A DNA stretch of 64,000 nucleotides from CAZDVQ01 sp964508975 (GTDB lineage Bacteria > Bacteroidota > Bacteroidia > Chitinophagales > Saprospiraceae): assembly GCA_964508975.1 (NCBI GenBank), contig CAZDVQ010000012.1, positions 1 through 64,000 on the forward strand, written 5' to 3'. Below, piece after piece: positions 26,797 through 34,860 of this stretch. Positions within the stretch are counted from its first letter, which is position 1; each line of letters opens with the position of its first letter. The position numbers and the translations under genes were made by a program. The notes beneath the pieces are model-generated. The model was not told the DNA's origin. It ran no database searches and saw only the letters and a list, made by a program, of their open reading frames with translations.

Positions 26797-26890
26797 GGCG
26801 AGCTTCGCTCGCCCAACCCCCGCTACCAATAGACGCGCAGCGGCTGTGCAGTGGAGGGGGTCGGCGCAACGCGGCGGGGGGAGGCGCAAA
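26797..26890 (-). repeat. GC-rich hairpin island 6, flanked by heptamer arrays
   Basis: On the minus strand: GCCGCG-TTGC-GCCG region, GGTAGCGGGGGTTGGGCGAG, and hairpin GGCGAGC-GAA-GCTCGCC. It is a divergent island lacking the usual CGCCCAAAA end and shares its module with 24801-24837. Confidence 0.7.
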
Positions 26891-26892
26891 TA

Positions 26893-26934
26893 GAACTATG
26901 AACTCCTAACTCCTAACTCCTAACTACTAACTCC
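26893..26934. repeat. 7-bp-period tandem array overlapping the 3' end of hutU
   Basis: GAACTAT, GAACTCC, TAACTCC, TAACTCC, TAACTAC, TAACTCC: six units. The reverse complement encodes the last six residues (ELVVRS) and TAG stop of hutU. Confidence 0.85.
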
Positions 26935-28928
26935 AAAAGGGCGTCATCGGCCAAATTAGGCAAGGTAACCTGCAACAATGGCGTGCGTTCCATCTCGCGT
27001 TTGATGGCGAAGATAGCCTCTTTGTTGCGGGCCCAAGAGCGGCGTGCAATACCGTTGTTGGCATCCCAAAGGAGCATGTTTTGCAAGCGGCGACTAGCGC
27101 CTTCGCTGCCGTCGAGTACCATGCCGAAGCCGCCGTTCATCACCTCGCCCCAGCCAACACCGCCACCGTTGTGCAATGAAACCCAAGTAGCGCCGCGGAA
27201 AGCATCGCCCACGAAGTTGTGCACGGCCATGTCGGCGGTAAAGGATGAACCATCATAGATGTTGGAAGTTTCGCGGTAGGGCGAGTCGGTACCCGACACG
27301 TCGTGGTGGTCGCGGCCCAGGACAATCTCTGCCGAGATTTCGCCACGGGCAATCGCCTCGTTGAAAGCCAGTGCAATTTTAGCGCGGCCCTCTGCATCAG
27401 CGTACAAGATACGCGCTTGCGAGCCAACCACCAGTTTATTTTGCTCCGCCGTTTTAATCCAGTGGATATTATCGTCGAGTTGTTGTTGAATCTCCGCCGG
27501 GGCCGTAGCCTTGATTGCTTCTAGCACACGGGCGGCGATAGCGTCGGTTTTGCGGAGGTCTTCAGGGTTGCCCGAGCAGCAAACCCAGCGGAAAGGCCCA
27601 AAACCGTAATCGAAACACATGGGCCCCATGATGTCCTGCACGTACGATGGATATTTAAAGCTACCGTCAAGTTTGAGGATATCGGCCTGAGCTAGGTCGC
27701 GGGCCTGCTTGAGGAAAGCGTTGCCGTAATCGAAAAAGTACATGCCTTTCGCGTGCAGGGCGTTGATGACGTTTACATGGCGGCGCAGCGTGTTGGCAAT
27801 TTCCGCTTTAAATCGCGGCATATCGTTGGCCATCATATCTTTAGCGGCCTCGAAGCTGAAGCCAGCAGGGTAATAACCACCACCGTGCGGGTTATGCAGC
27901 GAGGTTTGGTCGGAGCCCAGGTCAACGGGTACATTATCTTGCAGGAGGCGTTCCCAGAGCTCCACGATATTACCGTGGTATGCTAGAGAGACGGCTTGTT
28001 TCTTGGCTTTTGCTTCCAAGATGCGTGGAATCAATTTATCGAGATCGTCGAAAACCTCGTCTACCCAGCCTTGGGCATGGCGTTTATGCACCGCGATACC
28101 ATCTATTTCAGCAACTACGCCAACCATACCGGCAATAACGGCTGCTTTGGTTTGTGCGCCCGACATACCGCCAAGGCCTGAGGTCACGAACAGTTTCCCA
28201 GCCAGTTCGCCTTTGCCGCCATTTTGCATGCGGCCAGCGTTCATCACAGTAATGGTGGTGCCGTGCACAATCCCTTGCGGACCAATATACATGAACGAGC
28301 CGGCGGTCATTTGTCCGTATTGAGTTACGCCTAGCGCATTAAAACGGTCGTAATCGTCTGGGGTTGAATGATTTGGAATCATCATACCGTTGGTAACCAC
28401 CACGCGAGGCGCTTCGGCGTGCGAGGGGAACAAGCCCATGGGGTGCCCAGAGTACAGCACCAGCGTTTGTTCGTCGGTCATTTGGGCCAGGTACTGCATG
28501 GTAAGGCGGTATTGCGCCCAATTTTGGAACACCGCACCGTTGCCACCGTAGGTAATTAACTCTTGCGGGTGTTGCGCGATGGCATTATCCAGGTTATTGT
28601 GCAGCATCAGCATGATGGCAGCAGCCTGGCGCGAGCGGTGTGGGTAATCGTTGATAGAACCACCTTGGATGGTATAATCGGGGCGGTAGCGGTGCATGTA
28701 AATGCGACCATAATCGGCAAGTTCCTGGGCAAATTCTGGTGCCAGCACGGGGTGTAAACTAGGGTCGAAATAGCGCAAGGCATTGCGGAGGGCTAGTTTT
28801 TGCTCGCTTGGGTTCAATATCATGCGGCGTTTAGGCGCATGGCTGATATTAGGGTCTAGGGGTTTGAGGGCAGGTAAATCCTGTGGAATACCCGCCAGGA
28901 TAGCGGCTTTAAATTGCTCAGGGCTCAT
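26913..28928 (-). CDS. hutU: Urocanate hydratase HutU
   Basis: Urocanase converts urocanate to imidazolonepropionate in histidine degradation, with NAD+ as electrophilic cofactor. The 671-residue protein shows YGGNGAVFQNWAQYRLTM, LYSGHPMGLFPS, FVTSGLGGMSGAQTKA, and GWGEVMNGGFGMVLDGS, all urocanase signatures; the length fits the longer Bacteroidota form rather than the roughly 560-residue Pseudomonas form. I chose ATG 28926-28928 (MSPEQFKAAIL). The final six residues and the stop are encoded by a 7-bp tandem array. Other hut genes are not in the window. Confidence 0.93.
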   Translation of the reverse strand: MSPEQFKAAILAGIPQDLPALKPLDPNISHAPKRRMILNPSEQKLALRNALRYFDPSLHPVLAPEFAQELADYGRIYMHRYRPDYTIQGGSINDYPHRSRQAAAIMLMLHNNLDNAIAQHPQELITYGGNGAVFQNWAQYRLTMQYLAQMTDEQTLVLYSGHPMGLFPSHAEAPRVVVTNGMMIPNHSTPDDYDRFNALGVTQYGQMTAGSFMYIGPQGIVHGTTITVMNAGRMQNGGKGELAGKLFVTSGLGGMSGAQTKAAVIAGMVGVVAEIDGIAVHKRHAQGWVDEVFDDLDKLIPRILEAKAKKQAVSLAYHGNIVELWERLLQDNVPVDLGSDQTSLHNPHGGGYYPAGFSFEAAKDMMANDMPRFKAEIANTLRRHVNVINALHAKGMYFFDYGNAFLKQARDLAQADILKLDGSFKYPSYVQDIMGPMCFDYGFGPFRWVCCSGNPEDLRKTDAIAARVLEAIKATAPAEIQQQLDDNIHWIKTAEQNKLVVGSQARILYADAEGRAKIALAFNEAIARGEISAEIVLGRDHHDVSGTDSPYRETSNIYDGSSFTADMAVHNFVGDAFRGATWVSLHNGGGVGWGEVMNGGFGMVLDGSEGASRRLQNMLLWDANNGIARRSWARNKEAIFAIKREMERTPLLQVTLPNLADDALLELVVRS

Positions 28929-29088
28929 GTTGTGATGGTCGTTTTGCAGGTGCGATAAAGAAACACCAAATCGGGCTGCAAGTTTACGACGATTTTGTGG
29001 AATTTGGGGAATGTGCAGGAAACTAAAGGCATTGTGGGACTTTCGGCCAATGGTCATTTCATCAATTATTCCATCGTCAATTATTCTT

Positions 29089-29194
29089 TTTTGGGCGCGT
29101 CGGCGCGTTGCGCCGTCGGTCCCCGCCGGGGTTCGCTATGCTCCGTGCTACGCACCCGCGCCTTCGGCGCGGCCCTCTGGGCACCTCGCGCTAT
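29089..29194 (-). repeat. GC-rich hairpin island 7 (core type A)
   Basis: On the minus strand: left end GCGCGAGGTGCCCAGAGGG, CCGCGCC-GAA-GGCGCGG, GTGC-GTA-GCAC, core GGAGCATAGCGAACCCCGG, GGCGC-AAC-GCGCC and right end GCGCCCAAAAAA. Confidence 0.8.
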
Positions 29195-29239
29195 AACGGT
29201 TACCCCAAATGACGGGTTACATTATATATCTGGTTACAG

Positions 29240-29261
29240 GAGACAAGGCATGCCTTGTCTC
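29240..29261. repeat. RAYT-associated palindrome 1
   Basis: A 22-bp perfect palindrome centred on GGCATGCC (GAGACAAGGCA / TGCCTTGTCTC), followed by TAC. Confidence 0.85.
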
Positions 29262-29341
29262 TACATATTGGCCCGATAAATTATGCTCACTTAATACACA
29301 AAACGAAGCACAACCGTTAGACCATACCCACCACAATGTAC

Positions 29342-29361
29342 AGACGAGGCATGCCTCGTCT
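29342..29361. repeat. RAYT-associated palindrome 2
   Basis: AGACGAGGCATGCCTCGTCT, a 20-bp perfect palindrome about 101 bp from palindrome 1. Confidence 0.85.
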
Positions 29362-29432
29362 CCCAAAGCGAAATAAATATGAATAATCCCACAGGAAATA
29401 TGGCAATCCCGTTAAAATATGCATACCCCTAT

Positions 29433-29458
29433 GTAGAGACAGGGCATGCCCTGTCTAC
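29433..29458. repeat. RAYT-associated palindrome 3
   Basis: AGACAGGGCATGCCCTGTCT within GTAG...AC flanks, about 95 bp from palindrome 2 and 130 bp upstream of the transposase start. Confidence 0.85.
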
Positions 29459-29589
29459 CCCGAAACAGAATGAATATGTACAACAGGAATTTGGGGCCTG
29501 ACCGAAATTTTATCCCACAAAAAACAGATGCCGATTCATTTTTTGATTATTTTCGACCTTTAGTTAAGTGCAATATTCAATCAAGGTAC

Positions 29590-30150
29590 ATGGAAAAATT
29601 CCAAGACAAGTACCGTATCCCATCTGCCCGTGCAGCATGGTGGGATTACGGCTGGAACAGTGCGTATTTCGTAACGATATGCACCAAAAACAGGGCACAT
29701 TTATTTGGCCATATCATCGAGGGTAAAATGGAATTATCACCGCTGGGTGTCATTGCAGATATACTGTGGCATGAAATTCCACACCACGCCAAGGCTGTTG
29801 AACTGGGGGATTTTGTCGTCATGCCCAACCATATTCACGGCATCCTTATACTGGATAAACCTGTGGATCCCCTACCCGTCTTTGTAGCACAACAAGACGG
29901 AAATCACGAGCAGCTACACGGAAAGGTACAACCAGAGACCATAGACCGCAGTAAAACACTATCGTCCTTGGTGGGGGCCTACAAATCAGCCGTGACCAAA
30001 CATGCCAACCGTTTGGGATACCTCAACGGCTGGCAAAGCCGTTTTCACGATAGAATCATCCGCAACTACGCTGAATACCAACGCATTGCAGGGTATATCA
30101 TCAATAACCCTAGTCGCTGGGCGGAGGACATTACTCGTGAAACATTATAA
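29590..30150 (+). CDS. REP-associated tyrosine transposase (RAYT, Y1/HUH family)
   Basis: A 186-residue single-strand DNA transposase related to IS200/IS605 TnpA. The HUH metal-binding motif is H81-I-H83 in VVMPNHIHGIL, and the likely catalytic tyrosine is Y169 in YQRIAGYIINNP. RAYTs act on REP hairpins in single-stranded DNA. I chose ATG 29590 (MEKFQDKYRIPSARAAWWDYG), the usual N-terminus of the family. The frame is open back to 29446, but that part begins inside palindrome 3. Three perfect GGCATGCC-centred palindromes at about 100-bp spacing lie immediately upstream. No left/right IS ends with a second gene are seen. Confidence 0.9.
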   Translation: MEKFQDKYRIPSARAAWWDYGWNSAYFVTICTKNRAHLFGHIIEGKMELSPLGVIADILWHEIPHHAKAVELGDFVVMPNHIHGILILDKPVDPLPVFVAQQDGNHEQLHGKVQPETIDRSKTLSSLVGAYKSAVTKHANRLGYLNGWQSRFHDRIIRNYAEYQRIAGYIINNPSRWAEDITRETL

Positions 30151-30694
30151 TACAAAATGCGTATTTAAATTAATATACATTTTACATATATAATATTTAT
30201 AAATACTATAATTTGAATATTTATTGCGATACAAAATAATATACTGTGACATTAAATCAATACTTAACATGCACTGGTAATTTTTATTTTCAAGACGTTC
30301 CAATGCAATCCTATATAAAAATTGGTTCTAAAAATGCAGCCTATGCTGAAGTCATTTCAAGCACGATTCTAGCTGGAATTTACAACCCTTGAATGTTACG
30401 ATTTCTTTATAAAACCCAGTTCCCAACAATATAAAACAGCCAAATTAATACAATGTATACTAGCTAATATGGCTACCATTTGTATTGCAAAAATTCATAT
30501 ATAAAATAAGCATAACATGTTTCTTTGAAATGTGACGCAAGCTGTTATGCTGTTCAATGATTTTTTATCGTGATTCCCTTGCATTGAGGGTGGTGAAGGG
30601 CGTAGGTTTGTGGGGAGATAATTACATAATTAAGGGACTTTAAGATAACATTCTTACATTCGACAAAAACTCGTAAAGGCAATAAATTTGACTT
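30151..30694. other. AT-rich intergenic region
   Basis: About 540 bp, strikingly AT-rich compared with neighbours. I see no RNA gene and no repeat family member. It could be a remnant of transferred DNA continuing into the downstream low-GC genes. Confidence 0.5.
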
Positions 30695-30781
30695 ATGAAA
30701 TCTCAAACACAGGATACTACACTATTAACTACCACCTGTGATTGTCAAACTTATGCATGTAATATTAATTGTTTAAATTAA
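30695..30781 (+). CDS. Possible 28-residue cysteine-rich peptide
   Basis: ATG at 30695 opens a short frame whose product starts MKSQTQDTTLLTTT and ends CDCQTYACNINCLN, with four Cys in the last 14 residues. It ends 20 bp before the next gene on the same strand. A Thr-rich N-terminal part and a Cys-rich tail resemble a peptide precursor, but no modification enzyme is nearby and the frame may be fortuitous. Confidence 0.25.
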   Translation: MKSQTQDTTLLTTTCDCQTYACNINCLN

Positions 30782-30801
30782 TCACAAAATTCAAATATTT
30801 T

Positions 30802-31932
30802 ATGAAGAATCATGCGTTATTATTTGCTTTACTTTTACCTGCTTTGGTATTTTCACAGACTACAGAATTTCCTGGCACGATTAAATTGAAACCAAGTTCA
30901 AAAGTATATAAAGTTGTAACAATAAAAGACTGTATAAAAAATTATTCCCCTCCTCCTGGAAGTACAACTACAACGATTACGTATGAAACAAAGTTAAAAA
31001 ACGATAAAACCGAAATTACAATAGAATCAGTTGTAAACCAACCAGGAGGTTCCATAAGTGTTGGCGCTGATAAAGTACTAAAGATACCTTTTGATGTTTC
31101 TGGTAGGGCCGATTTATACATGGAAGAAAAAGACAAGTCGGTTTTATACGTCAATTATTTGCTTGATGAAGAAAATACAATAAAAGCGAATAGTACAATA
31201 GTCGAATATGCTGTAACGTACGACTGCAATGGTAATCCAACACATACAATGGTGAACAGTAGATTATTGACGAAAGATGAAAATTTTCTTGGAAATATAT
31301 ATAAAGATATAACACCAATACAAAATATGTCTTGGTTTATAAATTCAAACTATATCCAAGTCACAGATTCTAATGGCACTATTTACTATCTAGTCCAGAT
31401 ATATGATAGAAATGCTAAATACATACTTGAACTACAAAACAGAGAATATATCCCTTACCGTAGTACCTCAATAGATTTAGGGGCATTAACGATACCTCTA
31501 AAATTTCGTTTCGGATATTCGGAGGGTAATATCAATGTTCAAAGCGACGTTTCTTCTAGCTATAATATAGGACTGTATGCAGGTTATAAATTAACAAAAT
31601 ATAACATTATAAATAAAGCAGGGACTTATATTCAAAGAGATTTAAGGTCACTCCGTATTGGGCCTTTTATTAATTTTTCTACTGCTACTCTAGATAAATT
31701 CAATACAACTGCAGGTGAAGTTCCTATTACAGGGGATGAAAAACAGAACATTGGAGTGTTTTCAGCAGGTGTTGGAATAATGGGAGATATCAATAGGGTC
31801 CAAATGGGTTTATATGCTGGCTGGGACTTTGGAATGGGTTCAAGTGCCCAAAACTGGAATTATAATAAGAAATTTTGGTTAGGCATAGGTGTAGGTTACA
31901 AAATTACAGACTTATTTGCACAAAAAAATTAG
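30802..31932 (+). CDS. Exported protein with outer-membrane-barrel-like C-terminus
   Basis: A 376-residue protein with a signal peptide (MKNHALLFALLLPALVFSQ, cleavage near residue 19). The N-terminal half (about 20-210) is a soluble, beta-rich region. From about 225 onward alternating polar/hydrophobic strands with Gly and Tyr (SYNIGLYAGYKL, VFSAGVGIMGD, MGLYAGWDFGMG, FWLGIGVGYKI) suggest a beta-barrel or barrel-like outer-membrane domain. Family unknown. Codon use is AT-rich like the two following genes. It ends about 60 bp before a strong terminator. Confidence 0.65.
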   Translation: MKNHALLFALLLPALVFSQTTEFPGTIKLKPSSKVYKVVTIKDCIKNYSPPPGSTTTTITYETKLKNDKTEITIESVVNQPGGSISVGADKVLKIPFDVSGRADLYMEEKDKSVLYVNYLLDEENTIKANSTIVEYAVTYDCNGNPTHTMVNSRLLTKDENFLGNIYKDITPIQNMSWFINSNYIQVTDSNGTIYYLVQIYDRNAKYILELQNREYIPYRSTSIDLGALTIPLKFRFGYSEGNINVQSDVSSSYNIGLYAGYKLTKYNIINKAGTYIQRDLRSLRIGPFINFSTATLDKFNTTAGEVPITGDEKQNIGVFSAGVGIMGDINRVQMGLYAGWDFGMGSSAQNWNYNKKFWLGIGVGYKITDLFAQKN

Positions 31933-31992
31933 AGAACAATAAGATAATCCAGGAATATCCATTTTGTATTCAAATTCTACTTTGTAATATAC

Positions 31993-32023
31993 AGCCCCTA
32001 CAGTAATTCTTACTGTAGGGGCT
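31993..32023 (+). terminator. Strong hairpin terminator
   Basis: AGCCCCTACAGTAA / TTACTGTAGGGGCT, 14-bp perfect stem with a TTC loop, then TTTAAAT. Confidence 0.8.
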
Positions 32024-32137
32024 TTAAATAGCTTAACGGAACCGTTAAATACCTAAAAAATGTAACCCAATCCCAACAATTTGTCTATTTTAGCCATTGC
32101 TTAACCATTATTTTTTTACTCTAATTTTCTAGCCCGA

Positions 32138-32827
32138 ATGGCATTTGTAGCTTTAGATAAAAATGGAGAGAATGTAGAATCGCATTTTTTTACTGATGAT
32201 GAGTGGGAGGTACTCAAACAAACCTATTCTATTGGTGATTACACGATGCTTTGCTGCGGTGCCGATGCCGTATTAAAAACAAGCATCAACTCCGTTAAGT
32301 TCTTTGCCCACCACACTGATGACTGTACAACTGCTCCTGAAACAGTATGGCATCATACAGCCAAAATTATTTTTATGTCAGGCCTTCAGGCACTGGGCTT
32401 AAACCCCATTGTTGAACATAACCGTAATGGGAAATGGAAAGCTGATATCTATGTTAAGTACAACGGGAGGGAAATTGCAATCGAGTTACAGCACTCTTAT
32501 CAAAGTCTATCGACTTTTTTGAAACGGCAAGAAAAATATGCAACTAGCAATATTGAGGCTTACTGGATTTTATACTCACCTGTCTTTAATAAACTAACCA
32601 AAGCAACCGTTGCATACCTTCGGAAGAATAAAATGATTGATTTTGATTCCAAAGTTGGGACATACACATTCATCTCTCAGCTTCCCGTATTGTATTTAGA
32701 AACTGACGACAATATACTTTTAAAAGGTGGTGGGTTATTTAGTGCTACAGTCGATGCATGGCTTAAAGCCGTACTTGAACAACGGTTTGTTTTTGCAAAT
32801 GGGTTATGGAAGATACTAGAATTATGA
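32138..32827 (+). CDS. CoiA-like competence nuclease
   Basis: A 229-residue protein whose middle region resembles the nuclease core of competence protein CoiA: KADIYVKYNGREIAIELQHS (D103, E116-x-Q118, a PD-(D/E)xK-like arrangement) followed by LKRQEKYATSNIEAYWILYSP. An N-terminal zinc-finger-like part has only scattered Cys and His (CCGAD, FFAHHTDDC). CoiA proteins act during natural transformation, promoting recombination of incoming DNA. A comEC gene is present 20 kb away. Family membership is fairly clear; the role here is inferred. Confidence 0.7.
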   Translation: MAFVALDKNGENVESHFFTDDEWEVLKQTYSIGDYTMLCCGADAVLKTSINSVKFFAHHTDDCTTAPETVWHHTAKIIFMSGLQALGLNPIVEHNRNGKWKADIYVKYNGREIAIELQHSYQSLSTFLKRQEKYATSNIEAYWILYSPVFNKLTKATVAYLRKNKMIDFDSKVGTYTFISQLPVLYLETDDNILLKGGGLFSATVDAWLKAVLEQRFVFANGLWKILEL

Positions 32828-32924
32828 TTTGCGACCTTTAATATTTTTTTTTACACAAGATATAAATAACAATAACTATTTAATAGATTTTCATTCAATT
32901 ACGATCAATGTTGTGAACAATTTA

Positions 32925-32932
32925 TACCTTTG
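32925..32932 (+). promoter_or_regulatory. Putative -7 promoter element
   Basis: TACCTTTG, matching TAnnTTTG, 16 bp upstream of the ATG at 32949. No good -33 box. Confidence 0.4.
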
Positions 32933-32948
32933 CGCAAACAGGGATTAT

Positions 32949-33860
32949 ATGAATTTCAGATTACCAAGTGAAATAGAGCAATACATTCATAGGGAACAAA
33001 TAAGCCGTTTTTTAAGTATTATCCGGCAGATTATAGCTTGGGGCATAGGTTTTTTTTTTACTCTTGGAGCATTGCTTTCAATCAGCTACCCTCTAGTCGC
33101 GTTATCATTATTACTTCTAGGTCTCATCATTGCACCAATAGGACCTAAACTGCTAAAGCAAAAAATGAACATTGGCGTTTCAATGCTAGGCAGAGGGGCT
33201 ATTATATTTGTTTTGTTTATACTTTCGACATTGAGCATTGATTATTACGAGATCGACCAGAAATCCTCTTTTGGTTCTTTTGAGGACAATAATATCAAAC
33301 AGACCTTTATTCCAGATCAAAAAGCTCAAGCAGAAAAACTTAAGATTGATAGTTTTGCTATATATGTACAGCAAAGCGATAGCTTACTACAAAAGAATGA
33401 GTTTGAGCGTGCGCAGACTAGTCTTATATTGGCTCGACCTTTTGCCCAATCGTATGAAGTTGAAAAACAATTGGACAACAAATTATGGTATGCAGATTCT
33501 TGCCTAGCTTGGAGTTTACTCAAGGCAAAAAAATATGAAGATGCCATACCTCTTTTACATGGCTTAGCTCAGAAGGATAGGTCTGACAACAAAATTGCCC
33601 TAGCTCTTTCCCAATGCTACCACAATATAGGTAAAACAGAAGATGCCGTTCATGTTATCAGCCCGTTTTTAAGCATTGACGATGCAAGTATTACAAAATG
33701 GCACAATAAAATAAATCCCTTGCGTCGGGAAACGATAGGGTACACAACCCTATGCTGTGATGGCACTACCTCTAGTGCTAAGGGGCGAGGTGCATGTTCG
33801 CACCACGGGGGAGTTTGCAATTGGAATGCTCCAATATACCATGAGTCTAGGAAGTATTGA
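32949..33860 (+). CDS. Membrane protein with TPR-like region and DUF3761-like Cys motif
   Basis: A 303-residue protein starting at ATG 32949 (MNFRLPSEIEQYIHR). Three hydrophobic segments lie at about 25-65 and 83-105. The region about 140-255 has TPR-like helical repeats (SDSLLQKNEFERAQTSL, AWSLLKAKKYEDAIPLL, SQCYHNIGKTEDAVHV). The C-terminus contains CCDGTTSSAKGRGACSHHGG, which resembles the DUF3761 motif (CxDGTxS...R.GxCSxHGGV). The function is unknown. A longer frame from 32829 starts right after the CoiA-like stop but covers a promoter motif, so I rejected it. Confidence 0.65.
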   Translation: MNFRLPSEIEQYIHREQISRFLSIIRQIIAWGIGFFFTLGALLSISYPLVALSLLLLGLIIAPIGPKLLKQKMNIGVSMLGRGAIIFVLFILSTLSIDYYEIDQKSSFGSFEDNNIKQTFIPDQKAQAEKLKIDSFAIYVQQSDSLLQKNEFERAQTSLILARPFAQSYEVEKQLDNKLWYADSCLAWSLLKAKKYEDAIPLLHGLAQKDRSDNKIALALSQCYHNIGKTEDAVHVISPFLSIDDASITKWHNKINPLRRETIGYTTLCCDGTTSSAKGRGACSHHGGVCNWNAPIYHESRKY

Positions 33861-33879
33861 AAAAATTACAGCAATTCCC

Positions 33880-33994
33880 TCGCGCTAGGTGCCCGGCGGG
33901 CCGCGCCGCCAGGCGCGGGTGCGCGTAGCGCACGGAGCGAGTAGCGAACCCCAGAGGGGACCGGCGACCGCCACCAGCGGGCGCAGCGCCCAAA
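33880..33994 (+). repeat. GC-rich hairpin island 8 (core type A)
   Basis: Left end CGCGCTAGGTGCCCGG, CCGCGCC / GGCGCGG, GTGCGC-GTA-GCGCAC, core GGAGCGAGTAGCGAACCCCAG, GGGCGC-A-GCGCCC and right end GCGCCCAAAA. Confidence 0.82.
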
Positions 33995-34065
33995 ATAAAA
34001 ACAACATGAAACTCTAAAGCTGCTTTGCGGGTTATGCTTACTTTTACAGCATTAATGCTTCATTT

Positions 34066-34860
34066 ATGCAAAACTACATCGACATCAACCGCCAGTCCTG
34101 GAATAACCGCGTGGATGCGCACCTCAGCTCCGATTTTTACGATATGCCGGGCTTTATGGCAGGGCAATCAAGCCTCAAGGAGATTGAACTGGCCCTACTC
34201 GGCGATGTTCAAGGCAAAAGTATCCTGCACTTGCAATGTCATTTTGGACAAGATACGCTCTCGCTGGCTCGTATGGGCGCCCGCGTAACCGGTGTCGATC
34301 TCTCTGATAAAGCCATCGAACAGGCGAACGACCTGGCTGCTACCCTACAACTAGACGCTCGTTTTATATGCTGCAATATTTACGATCTTCCCCAACACCT
34401 CGACGGGCAATTTGATATCGTGTTTACCAGCTATGGCACCATTGGCTGGCTGCCCGACCTGGATGTTTGGGCACAGCTTATCAGCCAATACCTGAAGCCC
34501 GATGGGCAGTTCGTATTCGCCGAGTTCCACCCCGTGGTGTGGATGTTCGACGATGCTTTTGAAGGTATTAACTATAATTATTTCAACAATGGGCCTATTC
34601 TCGAGAACGAGAGCGGTACCTATGCCGACCGCGACGCGGCCATTCAACAATCGTACGTGATGTGGAACCACGGCACGGGCGAGGTGCTCAATAGCCTCAT
34701 CGGGGCTGGCTTGAGCATTACTTGCTTTAACGAGTTCGATTATTCGCCCTACAACTGTTTCCTGAATACCGAAATGTTTGAACCGGGTAAATTCCGCATC
34801 AAACATTTCGGCAACAAGATTCCCATGGTATTTTCGCTAAAAGCGGTACCAGCCCGCTAA
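34066..34860 (+). CDS. Class I SAM-dependent methyltransferase
   Basis: A 264-residue methyltransferase. Motif I is ILHLQCHFGQDTLSLARMG with the acidic VTGVDLS after it; the later FDIVFTSYGTIGWLPDLD and LKPDGQFVFAEFHPV correspond to motifs IV and V. The substrate cannot be told; the overall layout resembles UbiE/BioC-type small-molecule methyltransferases. Its last 4 bp overlap the stop of the convergent tryptophan dioxygenase gene. Confidence 0.82.
   Translation: MQNYIDINRQSWNNRVDAHLSSDFYDMPGFMAGQSSLKEIELALLGDVQGKSILHLQCHFGQDTLSLARMGARVTGVDLSDKAIEQANDLAATLQLDARFICCNIYDLPQHLDGQFDIVFTSYGTIGWLPDLDVWAQLISQYLKPDGQFVFAEFHPVVWMFDDAFEGINYNYFNNGPILENESGTYADRDAAIQQSYVMWNHGTGEVLNSLIGAGLSITCFNEFDYSPYNCFLNTEMFEPGKFRIKHFGNKIPMVFSLKAVPAR

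Noticed and set aside
29446..29589. Extended start of the RAYT gene
   Set aside because: The extra 48 codons begin inside palindrome 3 (ATGCCCTGTCTACC) and lack family similarity; the usual N-terminus starts at 29590.
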